Source of the DNA: a virus
Direction: 5' to 3' (one strand)
Length of the DNA: 64,000 nucleotides
IMG/VR virus record: IMGVR_UViG_3300042453_003743
Location: 1-64,000 of that record
The translations under genes were made by a program, and so were the position numbers. Below, one piece after another: positions 20,387-28,564 of this stretch. Position 1 is the stretch's first letter, and every line of letters begins with the position of its first letter. The notes beneath the pieces were generated by a model that was not told where the DNA came from, did not search any database, and worked only from the letters and a program-made list of their open reading frames with translations.

Positions 20387-20537
20387 AGTTTTCCTTTGTT
20401 TTGTAAATCATATCATTGAGCTGTTGTTTTTGCTCATGACGGTTTCCACGTTTAGTTCTGTTTTCTTGCTTTCTTCCGAAATTAGAAGGCTTTTTCTTTC
20501 TGCGATTAGTAAACTTTTCAAAGCTGTCTTCATTCAT
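20370..20537 (-). CDS. Small basic protein upstream of gp45 (55 aa)
   Basis: A 55-codon frame (MNEDSFEKFTNRRKKKPSNF...) ending 17 nt inside gp45. It is strongly basic at first (NRRKKKP, GRKQENRTKRGNRHEQ) and turns mixed-charge toward the end. Similar small basic proteins stand between genes 45 and 46 in T4-like phages; in T4 this spot holds rpbA, an RNA-polymerase-binding protein of a different length. No homology to RpbA can be claimed. The composition suggests nucleic-acid or polymerase binding, as inference. The overlap with gp45 implies coupled translation. Confidence 0.6.
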   Translation of the reverse strand: MNEDSFEKFTNRRKKKPSNFGRKQENRTKRGNRHEQKQQLNDMIYKTKENYDNRD

Positions 20538-20567
20538 AATCGTATTATAACTCCAATAATTTGTAAA

Positions 20568-20852
20568 TCAAGTTTCAATCCACTGAGAACTGTCACCGTC
20601 TTTTTGCCAAACATATTTTATCCCGGCACCAGATACCCAAAGTTGTCCTACTATAGGATTTATAGGTGGATTTTCTGAATAATAAACTTCTGTATTTCCT
20701 GCATATTTCCAATACTTGCTATTTTGTAATGGGGAAAGGGTGGTTGTACGAATACATTGATAATGCTTTCCCTGAAAAGAAATTATTTCTCCAGGAAAAT
20801 AGTTTTGTGGTTTGCCACTTATTGTTTTGAATTCAAATTCTCCGCGAAACAT
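20568..20852 (-). CDS. Small carbohydrate-binding-like late protein (94 aa)
   Basis: Residues about 18-52 (FPGEIISFQGKHYQCIRTTTLSP...YWKYAG) match the pattern of type 3 chitin-binding/CBM5-12 modules: Gly-x-x-Val/Ile-x-Tyr/Phe-x-Gly-x-x-Tyr-x-Cys...Trp-x-x-x-Gly. Residues about 58-94 (NPPINPIVGQLWV...YVWQKDGDSSQWIE) match a short motif common at the ends of phage fibre proteins. A perfect TATAAATA late promoter sits 5 nt before the ATG, while all neighbours are replication genes. So it is probably a small virion or adhesion protein carried within the early operon but expressed late. No catalytic residues are seen. Confidence 0.65.
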   Translation of the reverse strand: MFRGEFEFKTISGKPQNYFPGEIISFQGKHYQCIRTTTLSPLQNSKYWKYAGNTEVYYSENPPINPIVGQLWVSGAGIKYVWQKDGDSSQWIET

Positions 20853-20857
20853 AAAAA

Positions 20858-20865
20858 TATTTATA
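20858..20865 (-). promoter_or_regulatory. Late promoter TATAAATA abutting a start codon
   Basis: Perfect TATAAATA on the minus strand, overlapping the gp46 stop and ending 5 nt before the ATG at 20852. With a start point 6-8 nt downstream, transcription would begin at or next to the ATG. Confidence 0.7.
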
Positions 20866-22582
20866 TTTGTGTTTTGATCTTTGAAAAATTATTTTTCTTT
20901 TCAAAGTGCATTTGTTGATCAAACTTATCGGCCAGCTGTTCAGACTTGTGACTGATGATGTAAATAGAACATTTGTTCTTCATCTTGTTAAGCAATTTCA
21001 AGAATGATTCTGTTCCGGTCGTATCCAAAGAAGAATCAAGAATCTCGTCAAAGATTAACAAGTTGCAGTTCAGACTGTTCTTCATCTTGGCAATCTCGCG
21101 CCAAGTCAGCAGTATGGCCAGATCGATACGCTGTTTCTCTCCCTCAGAGAAAGAGGAATATGAAAATTCATCGCGGTATCTGGATTTGATTGTCTCCTTG
21201 AACTCTTCATCGATTGTGAAGTCAACATATAGGTTGAGTTTGGCGAGGAACTTGTTGACAAGTCCATTGATGATTGGCACGTAGTGCTTGATGATTCGGC
21301 TCTTGAGCCCGCCATCTTTGAGAATATCATATACAACGTCGTGGTGAATTTGTTCATTGATAAGTGCCTGAAGTTTCTTCGAAAGTTCTTCTTTTTGAGA
21401 TTCAGATTCTTCTAGACTTTTTTGCAGAGAAGCAATGTTACTCGATGCTTCCTTTTCTTCTTTTTCTTTCTTCAAACGCTTTACGTTTTCTTCTCCGTTG
21501 CCAATTCTGTAGTCGATTCCCATGATATCGCTGTCCAGTTGATCCATGGTGGTCTTGGTTTTTTCAGCTTCGTCTTGTGCCTCTTGAAGTTTTTGACTCT
21601 TATCTTTGGCAATCTTAATTGCCTTCTGGCACTCTAGGAGTTTTGCCTGCTTATCTGCAATGTGTTTTTCTTTTTGTGCTTGGGGGAGGTTTTGGCCGCA
21701 GCAATTGCATACAGCAGAAGTCTTTAACGATTCAATTTCCTCGTTTAAAGTGTACTCCATTGCTTCTGCCTTAGCCAACATAATCGGAACCTGTTTGAGA
21801 GATTCGATGGTTTTCTTTTGTTTTGCAAGTTCGGCACCAAAGTGTCTCAATTGTTTGACATGTTCCGCCGACTCAGATTTACTGAGTTTGATATTTTCTT
21901 CAAAAGACTTAATTTTTTCATCAATTACTTTAATGTCATCTGCATTATGCGTCTTGACTTGATCGATGAAACTTTTCTGGGATTTAATCTTTTCGTGAGC
22001 GATCTTTAAAAGGGAATCCTGTTCTGCTATATCAAACTTAAGTGAACTGAGCTGGCCCTTGACATAGGTATTCATATCTGCAAGGATGTCCAGATCAAGC
22101 AGACCCTCAATGATCTTTCTACGCTCTGCAGGAGTCAACTGCATGAAAGGCACAAAGTTTGACTTGCCAAGGATAACTACTTGTTTGAAAGCAGCGTAAT
22201 TAAACCCAAGAATGTTTTCTTCAAAATTTTCTTGATAATCTTTGGATTTGGCGTTTTGATCTAAAAGTTCGCCATCTTTAAATATTTCAAAAAGTTTGGG
22301 ACTCAGACCCCGTCGAACCAAATATTTTGATCCAGATCTGTTGAACTCTATCTCAACAACGCACTGCTTGCTGTTAACACTGTTGACCAGCTGAGGTATG
22401 TTAATAGGTCTAAAAGGCTTCCCAAAGAGTCCGAAGCAAAGGGAGTCCAAAAGGGCAAAGGACTTGCCGTGGCCGTTTATACCGGTTACTAGGGTCGTCT
22501 TATTGGTGTTTAAGTTGATCTCGCTGAAGTTGTTGCCGAACGAGCCAAAATTTTTAAAGCGAACACAAACAAATTCAATCAT
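20861..22582 (-). CDS. gp46: Recombination nuclease subunit gp46 (Rad50/SbcC-like)
   Basis: ABC-type ATPase with Walker A GINGHGKS near residue 34, long central coiled coils, a zinc hook CNCCGQ near 292, the signature SFSEGEKQR near 477 and Walker B LLIFDEILD near 510. Length 573 aa is close to T4 gp46 (560). With gp47 it forms the Mre11/Rad50-type complex that resects DNA ends for recombination-dependent replication. The start overlaps the gp47 stop by 4 nt. All key motifs look intact. Confidence 0.96.
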   Translation of the reverse strand: MIEFVCVRFKNFGSFGNNFSEINLNTNKTTLVTGINGHGKSFALLDSLCFGLFGKPFRPINIPQLVNSVNSKQCVVEIEFNRSGSKYLVRRGLSPKLFEIFKDGELLDQNAKSKDYQENFEENILGFNYAAFKQVVILGKSNFVPFMQLTPAERRKIIEGLLDLDILADMNTYVKGQLSSLKFDIAEQDSLLKIAHEKIKSQKSFIDQVKTHNADDIKVIDEKIKSFEENIKLSKSESAEHVKQLRHFGAELAKQKKTIESLKQVPIMLAKAEAMEYTLNEEIESLKTSAVCNCCGQNLPQAQKEKHIADKQAKLLECQKAIKIAKDKSQKLQEAQDEAEKTKTTMDQLDSDIMGIDYRIGNGEENVKRLKKEKEEKEASSNIASLQKSLEESESQKEELSKKLQALINEQIHHDVVYDILKDGGLKSRIIKHYVPIINGLVNKFLAKLNLYVDFTIDEEFKETIKSRYRDEFSYSSFSEGEKQRIDLAILLTWREIAKMKNSLNCNLLIFDEILDSSLDTTGTESFLKLLNKMKNKCSIYIISHKSEQLADKFDQQMHFEKKNNFSKIKTQI

Positions 22583-23625
22583 TCTTCATCCTTGGACAGA
22601 GCACTATTATACGCTGAGTTTATGATCTCTGCAAGCATATTTTTGTTTACGCTTGTTTCGGTAATAGTGTCCAGTTCTTCGTGGAGCAATTGAAGCGTGT
22701 CCTTGTGAATATCCACCGCAACCAATTCAGGATTTGCCGTGACTTCCTCTGCAATCTGCAACTCTGCCACACCGGCCTCATAAAACTTATCCATAAATTT
22801 TTCAAACTGGTTCTGTTTTGTTCTTTTCTTAATAAAAATTTTAACGTACTTATCTTTAAAATCTGAATAATTCAGTTTTGGGATTTCGTCTTCGTTATAA
22901 TCAAACGTATAGAAAAGTTTTTCTGTATTTTGGATGAAATCAAGCGTCCTACTCTTAAAGTCAAATACGTGAAACCCCTTTTCCTCCCAAACGTCCGAAT
23001 AAGCCATTTGATATTGTGTGCCGAGATAATAAATGTTATCGCGGCTAGACTTAACATGATAATGCCCACTAAGAACATACTCAAACTTGTTGAAGTGCTT
23101 ATGGTCATAGCCCTGCTCCACAGATACACCACGAATACTTTGAAATCCACATAATTCTAAATGACCCAACAATATTGAACAAGATGTATTTTGTATGAAC
23201 TCGTATACATGAGATTCATTTTCTGGATTTATCCAAGGCAAAAGTGCCACGCACCCGTCTTTTAAATTTATCTCTGTTGGTTCAGAATATACAGTCCAAT
23301 TTGAATAATGAGAAACCAATTCATCTAAAGAATTTACTTTATTAGTATTTCTAAAAAATGTATCATGATTACCACAAATAATGTGGACTCTTATACCCAT
23401 CTCTCTTAAAGGTTCAAAAAACCTTTCTCTAACAAAATTTAATGTTTTAAAATTAATATATTTTCTTCTATCAAAAAGATCGCCTAAATGGAATATCGTA
23501 GTAATATTGTTGTTTTTAACATATGGAAACAACTGATTTTCAAAAAAAGAAAGTGTGTGTTCCAAGACAATAGTAGAATCAGCTTTGTAACCAAAATGTG
23601 TATCGTTTAGTATTACTGCTTTCAT
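22579..23625 (-). CDS. gp47: Recombination nuclease subunit gp47 (Mre11/SbcD-like)
   Basis: Calcineurin-type phosphoesterase with its metal-binding series in order: NDTHFG (about 7), GDLFDRR (about 48), GNHDTF (about 85), GHLE (about 152) and SGHYH (about 185). 348 residues against 339 in T4. It pairs with gp46 to process double-strand ends. It overlaps the upstream gp55 stop and the downstream gp46 start by 4 nt each, forming a tightly coupled operon. No missing catalytic residue was noticed. Confidence 0.96.
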   Translation of the reverse strand: MKAVILNDTHFGYKADSTIVLEHTLSFFENQLFPYVKNNNITTIFHLGDLFDRRKYINFKTLNFVRERFFEPLREMGIRVHIICGNHDTFFRNTNKVNSLDELVSHYSNWTVYSEPTEINLKDGCVALLPWINPENESHVYEFIQNTSCSILLGHLELCGFQSIRGVSVEQGYDHKHFNKFEYVLSGHYHVKSSRDNIYYLGTQYQMAYSDVWEEKGFHVFDFKSRTLDFIQNTEKLFYTFDYNEDEIPKLNYSDFKDKYVKIFIKKRTKQNQFEKFMDKFYEAGVAELQIAEEVTANPELVAVDIHKDTLQLLHEELDTITETSVNKNMLAEIINSAYNSALSKDEE

Positions 23626-24203
23626 ATGTCAAAAATGTCCAATTTTGATTTTCTTTTCTTTTTAATTTTTTCTTTCTTTTCTTTCTTTTGACCCAACATC
23701 TCATCAAATCGTTCCATATCAGAATCAGTAAGTCCAAAAAAATCTTTTCTACCAATATCTACCCCAGCATAAACTTCATTAAACCAATTTTGGAAGTCTT
23801 TATTATTTTGTTGTTCTGCAAACTTATATTGTGTATATTTTTCTTTCTTTTCTTTGTTTATTATACGAACAAAAGAAAACCAGCATATTTGGGTTAGGTA
23901 ACCAAATGGGCTGGTTGAAAGTTTTGGATCAAAGTTATCTATGTATGTTATACAATTTAATACACCATCTGATACCATTTCTTCTCTGTATGGATAATTT
24001 GCAAAATTAGGTCTATAAGAAAGTCTTGATGCTATCTTTAATATACATTCACCGATATAATCTGGCAACTTTGGTTTTTTGCGTCCTGCATTCTCTGCAT
24101 CTTTTAACTTTTTTTTATATTCAACCAAAGCATTGTAAAGCTGCTGATTATCGACATAATCAGCATCTGATGGTTTGGCTTTCTTTTTCTTTAGTTTTTT
24201 CAC
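23622..24203 (-). CDS. gp55: Late-promoter sigma factor gp55
   Basis: A 193-residue homologue of T4 gp55 (185 aa), a minimal sigma-family protein that directs host RNA polymerase to TATAAATA late promoters. Recognisable blocks are DYVDNQQLYNALVEYKK, ILKIASRLSYRPNFANYPYREEMVSDGVLNCI, IDNFDP, and PFGYLTQICWFSFVRIINKEKKE (sigma region 2-like). The N- and C-termini are Lys-rich. The start is a GTG at 24203; there is no in-frame ATG near it and no clear Shine-Dalgarno. A near-consensus sigma70-type promoter ends 6 nt before the GTG, so the message may be leaderless. It is the first gene of the replication operon. Confidence 0.93.
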   Translation of the reverse strand: MKKLKKKKAKPSDADYVDNQQLYNALVEYKKKLKDAENAGRKKPKLPDYIGECILKIASRLSYRPNFANYPYREEMVSDGVLNCITYIDNFDPKLSTSPFGYLTQICWFSFVRIINKEKKEKYTQYKFAEQQNNKDFQNWFNEVYAGVDIGRKDFFGLTDSDMERFDEMLGQKKEKKEKIKKKRKSKLDIFDI

Positions 24204-24209
24204 GGATTT

Positions 24210-24237
24210 ATATTACCACATAAAAATCAATTGTCAA
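24210..24237 (-). promoter_or_regulatory. Sigma70-type promoter for gp55 operon
   Basis: On the minus strand, TTGACA (24232-24237), a 16-nt spacer and TAATAT (24210-24215). The -10 box ends 6 nt before the gp55 GTG. The rest of the 152-nt gap (24204-24355) is AT-rich and shows no convincing terminator for the upstream cluster. Confidence 0.7.
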
Positions 24238-24355
24238 CTATAACTAATTTATTGACTATATTATTGATTTCCATAAAAATTTTTTATTTTAAAATTGTTT
24301 GATAGAGTTATTTTTATACCGTGCAGGGACTGTTGGAGATATTGATGTGTATAAA

Positions 24356-24979
24356 TTATTTTTTTAATAGAAAAATGGCACATCCATTCCACCACGTATT
24401 TGCATCCGGATAATCAGTAAAATATTCTATCTGTTTATATATTTTTAAATTTAAATCTTGTATAGCTCTGTTTGTGCCTTTTCGAACTTGTTCCCAATTC
24501 CAATCATCTACTATAAATATAAAACAATCATTTAAACTGTCGTAGTAATACTTCAAAGCATTGTATTGATCTATTTCATCATGTGGTCCATCAAAAAAAT
24601 AAACATCAATATTTTTAATATTGTATTTCTCTAAATCTAGAGAAAAACAGTCAGCGTCTATTATATTACACGATTTATTTAAAAATTTTTCAAAATTATT
24701 TTTAAATTCATCTTTTGGCCCATCAAATAAAGAAAAATTATCTATTAAAAAGTAATTTGACAAATTATTATTTTCATATAGAGCAGATATGCAAGTAGAA
24801 CCCTTCCAAACACCAATTTCAAGATAGTTTTTTATAGATTCTTCTTTTAATAAATTATTTAATAAATTTTTAAAAAATTTACCAGACATACCTTCAATTT
24901 GAAAAATTGATTCGGGTAAAGAAGATTTTAAATAATCAATATTATTTAATATATTTGTAAATTTATCTAGTTTATTCAT
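24356..24979 (-). CDS. Class I SAM-dependent methyltransferase (207 aa)
   Basis: Rossmann-type methyltransferase: motif I NYLEIGVWKGSTCISALYEN, a following acidic strand FLIDNFSLF, then VYFFDGPHDE (motif II-like) and IFIVDDWNWEQ. The HDE and DDW residues resemble the Methyltransf_24 group, whose members often modify sugars. It is the last gene of the ten-gene AT-rich sugar cluster, 2 nt after the C-methyltransferase. Substrate unknown; an O-methylation of a surface or DNA-linked glycan is a guess from context. Confidence 0.8.
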   Translation of the reverse strand: MNKLDKFTNILNNIDYLKSSLPESIFQIEGMSGKFFKNLLNNLLKEESIKNYLEIGVWKGSTCISALYENNNLSNYFLIDNFSLFDGPKDEFKNNFEKFLNKSCNIIDADCFSLDLEKYNIKNIDVYFFDGPHDEIDQYNALKYYYDSLNDCFIFIVDDWNWEQVRKGTNRAIQDLNLKIYKQIEYFTDYPDANTWWNGCAIFLLKK

Positions 24980-24981
24980 TT

Positions 24982-26208
24982 TTATTTTAAACTTTCTATT
25001 TTTAATTTTGGAAAAAAAGAAATAACTTTGTAATCATACATTTTACAAAAAGACAATTTGTTTACTTCTTCTTTAATATTTTTTACTATTTCATCATAAA
25101 AATTCCAAGCAAGTGGTAAAAATACTGTATTATTAGCCAACAATTTAATAGAATCTTTTGATAATATTATAGTATTGCTTCCCGGTGTTAACATATTTTG
25201 TTTTAATGGATTATCATCGATTATAAAATGTAATTTTATATCCGCTGCATTTAAAAATGTGTTACCTTTAGCTGCAGCCCCATAACCAACAACCAAATAT
25301 CCCTTTTTCTTATATTCGTCAATAGTTTTTTTTGTATCTTTAATAATTTTTAAAACTGATTTTTTATATTCTTTATATCTTTTTTTATTATATCTTTTAT
25401 TTTTCTTTTCTAATTTTAAACTTTCATCAACAGATTTATTTAAATTTTTTATTTTAGAAATTTTAAAAATATAGCTTCCACCATGAATTGGAACTCTTTT
25501 TACATCATTTAAATATAAACCAACTCTACTGCATAACTTTTGCATAGATAATGTTGAAAAAAAAGATAAATGTTCATGATAAATTGTATCAAATTGATTA
25601 TTTTCTATCATGTCTGCCTGTGATGTTTGAATATACAAATTGCTTTCGTCTTTCATTAATTTTTTACAACAAGTTAAAAAATCAACAACATCATTTGTAT
25701 GCGCAAAAACATTTTGTGCAATAATCACATCATAATTTTTATTTGGTAATTTTTTTATTGCAGTTTCATTAAAATAATCTTCCACAACATAATGGGCATT
25801 TTTTGATGAAATGTGAATTAAATTCTTTGCTGGATCAATCCCATGTGCCACCCATCCTTTATTTTTAAATTTTAAAAGCTGCGTTCCATCGTTACAAGCT
25901 ATATCTAAAACAGAACCACATTTATTTTCTTTTTCTACCATTTCTACAAACCATTCAAAATAATCATGTAAAGTTTTAGATGTGCCACTAACATATAGAT
26001 AATTTAAAAACATTTTGTCGGGATCTACTACGCATGATAGCTGGGTGTGGAAACAATCGTAACAAACATTTATAGCTAATGGATATGAATCTAATTGTGA
26101 AGTACCATCGTGGTAGCTATTTGCCAGTGGCTGAGTTTTTAAATCTAAAACTTTATTTAAATTTTTTTTACCGCAACATCTGCAAAAATTTATAATTTTA
26201 TGTGACAT
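24982..26208 (-). CDS. Zinc-containing sugar C-methyltransferase-like protein (408 aa)
   Basis: Three-part layout of nucleotide-sugar C-methyltransferases. An N-terminal zinc-binding part has paired cysteines (CRCCGKKN and later CYDCFHTQL). A SAM domain has motif I SVLDIACNDGTQLLKFK followed by GIDPAKN. The C-terminal Rossmann-like part has VVGYGAAAKGNTFLNAA and IDDNPLKQNMLTPG. This family (Methyltransf_13/11/14) makes branched deoxysugars from dTDP-keto sugars. Good AAGG ribosome-binding site. It stands next to an epimerase/dehydratase, consistent with a pathway for a modified sugar donor. All domains appear complete. Confidence 0.88.
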   Translation of the reverse strand: MSHKIINFCRCCGKKNLNKVLDLKTQPLANSYHDGTSQLDSYPLAINVCYDCFHTQLSCVVDPDKMFLNYLYVSGTSKTLHDYFEWFVEMVEKENKCGSVLDIACNDGTQLLKFKNKGWVAHGIDPAKNLIHISSKNAHYVVEDYFNETAIKKLPNKNYDVIIAQNVFAHTNDVVDFLTCCKKLMKDESNLYIQTSQADMIENNQFDTIYHEHLSFFSTLSMQKLCSRVGLYLNDVKRVPIHGGSYIFKISKIKNLNKSVDESLKLEKKNKRYNKKRYKEYKKSVLKIIKDTKKTIDEYKKKGYLVVGYGAAAKGNTFLNAADIKLHFIIDDNPLKQNMLTPGSNTIILSKDSIKLLANNTVFLPLAWNFYDEIVKNIKEEVNKLSFCKMYDYKVISFFPKLKIESLK

Positions 26209-26209
26209 A

Positions 26210-27148
26210 TTAACCTTCGTAATTAAATGGTGTATTTCGATTCGTTAAAATCATTTTATTTTTATATTTTAATAAATCTTCTAATATAGTATCGCAACTT
26301 TCCGAAAAAACAAAATTAAATTCTTTTTCAAATTTTTGACAACACAATGAAAAATTATATTTACTAGAAATAAGTTTTTCATTAATAGAATTTTTATTAT
26401 ACTCTTTTGGATCTACCAATTCTAGTTTGCAATTTAAATGTTTTGACACATTTTGCGCAATTTCTCCAGATGTTAAAGTGAATGATGCTAAATTGTATAT
26501 TCCAGATTTGGCATTTTTCGAATTTATAATAGATTTTATGGCATTCACTAAATCTTTTATCCCCAAAATTGATCTTTTTGTTGATTCGTTAAATAAAAGA
26601 ACTTTATTATTTTTCCAAAAACTAGATACCATTGCATTTATCATGACATCATCCCTTAAAACGGGAGAATAACCATTAACCGTGCCAAATCTTAAACCAA
26701 AAAATTTTGGTTTTGGGTTTATAAGTGTAATATAACTGTCTATAGTTTGTTTTGTAAAATCATACATGTTATATGGTTTTCCAAAATTATAGTCTTCCCT
26801 TACGGATTCTATTGAACAATCACCATAAACACTACCACTACTGGCATAAATTAGTGTTTGAGATTCGTTCATTTTAGATACCAATGAAATAAAATTTCTA
26901 ACATTATTGTTAAAAACTGTTTCTGGAAATGAATCACACATCCTAACACTGGAATGGCCTGCCAAAAGAATTACATCACTAAATTGTTTTAAAAAATTAG
27001 AATCTATTTTATTATAATCAATTTTATAATTTAATAAATTTGTGGTAGAAAAAAGTTCTAAATCTAGAGATGTAATCGGATAATCTAAATCTTGTGTTAA
27101 TCTAGAACCAATATAACCTTTTGCTCCTATAATAAGTATATTTTTCAT
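26210..27148 (-). CDS. NAD-dependent sugar epimerase/dehydratase (extended SDR)
   Basis: Extended short-chain dehydrogenase: nucleotide-binding GAKGYIG at residues 8-14, the active-site serine strand YASSGSVYGD near 101-110 and the catalytic YxxxK (Y129, K133 in MYDFTKQ). The C-terminal substrate part includes FGLRFGTVNGYSP. Such enzymes epimerise, reduce or dehydrate NDP-sugars. The exact substrate cannot be read from sequence. It is 2 nt from the C-methyltransferase gene; together they would build an unusual deoxysugar donor for the cluster's glycosyltransferases. Confidence 0.87.
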   Translation of the reverse strand: MKNILIIGAKGYIGSRLTQDLDYPITSLDLELFSTTNLLNYKIDYNKIDSNFLKQFSDVILLAGHSSVRMCDSFPETVFNNNVRNFISLVSKMNESQTLIYASSGSVYGDCSIESVREDYNFGKPYNMYDFTKQTIDSYITLINPKPKFFGLRFGTVNGYSPVLRDDVMINAMVSSFWKNNKVLLFNESTKRSILGIKDLVNAIKSIINSKNAKSGIYNLASFTLTSGEIAQNVSKHLNCKLELVDPKEYNKNSINEKLISSKYNFSLCCQKFEKEFNFVFSESCDTILEDLLKYKNKMILTNRNTPFNYEG

Positions 27149-27156
27149 AATAATTT

Positions 27157-27870
27157 TTATTTTATTAAATCACTGATCGTATAATATATATCTATATTAT
27201 GTTTGTAACCGGTTACAAAATAATAATGATAAATTGATTCTATTTCTTCTTTTGTAAAAATATTACTGGATACATCTTTTCTATTAGAATGTATGATAGT
27301 GGGTTTCATTGCCAAAATTGTTTTTCCTAGATAAACATCTTCTGGATATTCTGTATTGTTGGCAATAAAATCTAAATGTTGTGGTAAATTTTTTATAATT
27401 TGCTCTATTATATTTCTTGATATGAGCAATCCAGAACCTGATAAATATAATTCATTGCCTGTATATGTTCCCAAAACAGAAGATACTATATTTGTATTAT
27501 TTAATAAATTTTTAGAAAAACTGTTTAAAATTTTTAAATTTATAAAACTTCCCGTGTGCGTTCTAAAATAAAATTGATGATCCGTTTTTAAAAAATCTAT
27601 CATATTTGATAAAGTTTTGTAGAGCATTTTGGAGCCAATTCCATCTGGAACATTATAAAAAATATCAATAGAATCTATTATTGGATTTTGGTTTAAAAAA
27701 TCATCATAGTTTATAGATTTTAATTCGGTATCACCATATATAAAATGAACTTCATCACCGGGTATCAAAGTTTTTACCCAAGTTTCTTTGCATGCTTCTA
27801 TTTGTTTTTTCCACAGTTCATTTCTTTCTTCATCTGTTTTTTTACATGCTATTGCTGCTATATAAATCAT
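27157..27870 (-). CDS. GT31-like glycosyltransferase with altered DxD site (237 aa)
   Basis: Resembles the beta-1,3-galactosyltransferase (GT31) pattern: a RxxLWKKQIEACKETW-type start, the block YNVPDGIGSKMLYKTLS, and the late motif YPEDVYLGKT near residues 175-183 that corresponds to the GT31 EDVYxG. At the usual DDD metal site the protein reads YFRTHTGSFINL, so the acidic residues are absent. It may be metal-independent, inactive or a binding protein. It lies between a methyltransferase and the SDR gene in the AT-rich cluster. Family call is from motif order. Confidence 0.6.
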   Translation of the reverse strand: MIYIAAIACKKTDEERNELWKKQIEACKETWVKTLIPGDEVHFIYGDTELKSINYDDFLNQNPIIDSIDIFYNVPDGIGSKMLYKTLSNMIDFLKTDHQFYFRTHTGSFINLKILNSFSKNLLNNTNIVSSVLGTYTGNELYLSGSGLLISRNIIEQIIKNLPQHLDFIANNTEYPEDVYLGKTILAMKPTIIHSNRKDVSSNIFTKEEIESIYHYYFVTGYKHNIDIYYTISDLIK

Positions 27871-27871
27871 T

Positions 27872-28564
27872 TTAAATCTTTTTTGCTAAAACCCAAGTCT
27901 GTGCTTGGCATACTGGATCATATTTTAATAAACCATTTTCATCAAGAACTTCTTTATAAGTACACCAATCGCCATGGGTAAAAATATAATCAATATATTT
28001 TTTATTTCCCCAATAGCCACATTCTAAAACTTCAAATCCTGAAGATTCTACCAAAGCACACAATCCATTTGGAGTGTATCCATTAAAATGTATTGGAGTC
28101 ATGTGTGGAATATTTATTGTTGGAACTGTGATATAAATAAAACCATTGTCTTTTAAATGTTCTTTTATTTTTAATAAAGCTAAAATAGGAGTATGTAAAT
28201 GCTCTATTGTCTGATTAACTAAAACAAAATCATAGTTTTTATTTTCAAGATTTAATGTGTGTAAATCGTGGTTAGGATATTCTGCGTTTGTTTGGTTTTT
28301 ATAATTTAAATATCTTAACTCTGGATCGGCTGAACATGTTGATAATAAATTCTCCCCGGTTTCAATATTATATTTTTTTATCCATTCTTTAAAATCTATA
28401 ATAGAAACTACTCTGGGGGGATCCATTTTTGAATAGCGATTCAATTCTTCTGAACTTAAACAATCTTGAAGTTTTTCAAATTTTTTAAAATAAGAGTAAG
28501 GTTTTACTACAAATTTATGATATAATTCTTCCGTATAATTATTTGTTAAAAAATTAATTTTCAT
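27872..28564 (-). CDS. Methyltransferase-fold protein with degenerate SAM loop (230 aa)
   Basis: The middle and end follow class I methyltransferases: NYDFVLVNQTIEHLHTPILALLKIKEHLKDNGFIYITVP is the classic post-motif strand and helix, followed by HFNGYTPNGLCALVESSGFEVLE. Where motif I (Asp-x-Gly-x-Gly) is expected the sequence is LLSTCSADPELRYL, with no glycine-rich loop. It could still bind SAM in a variant way or be a non-catalytic relative. It overlaps the end of the upstream glycosyltransferase gene by 11 nt. Confidence 0.65.
   Translation of the reverse strand: MKINFLTNNYTEELYHKFVVKPYSYFKKFEKLQDCLSSEELNRYSKMDPPRVVSIIDFKEWIKKYNIETGENLLSTCSADPELRYLNYKNQTNAEYPNHDLHTLNLENKNYDFVLVNQTIEHLHTPILALLKIKEHLKDNGFIYITVPTINIPHMTPIHFNGYTPNGLCALVESSGFEVLECGYWGNKKYIDYIFTHGDWCTYKEVLDENGLLKYDPVCQAQTWVLAKKI

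Noticed and set aside
24204-24355. Possible tRNA or terminator in the gap between gp55 and the sugar cluster
   Set aside because: No cloverleaf and no GC-rich hairpin with T-run; only the gp55 promoter is supported.
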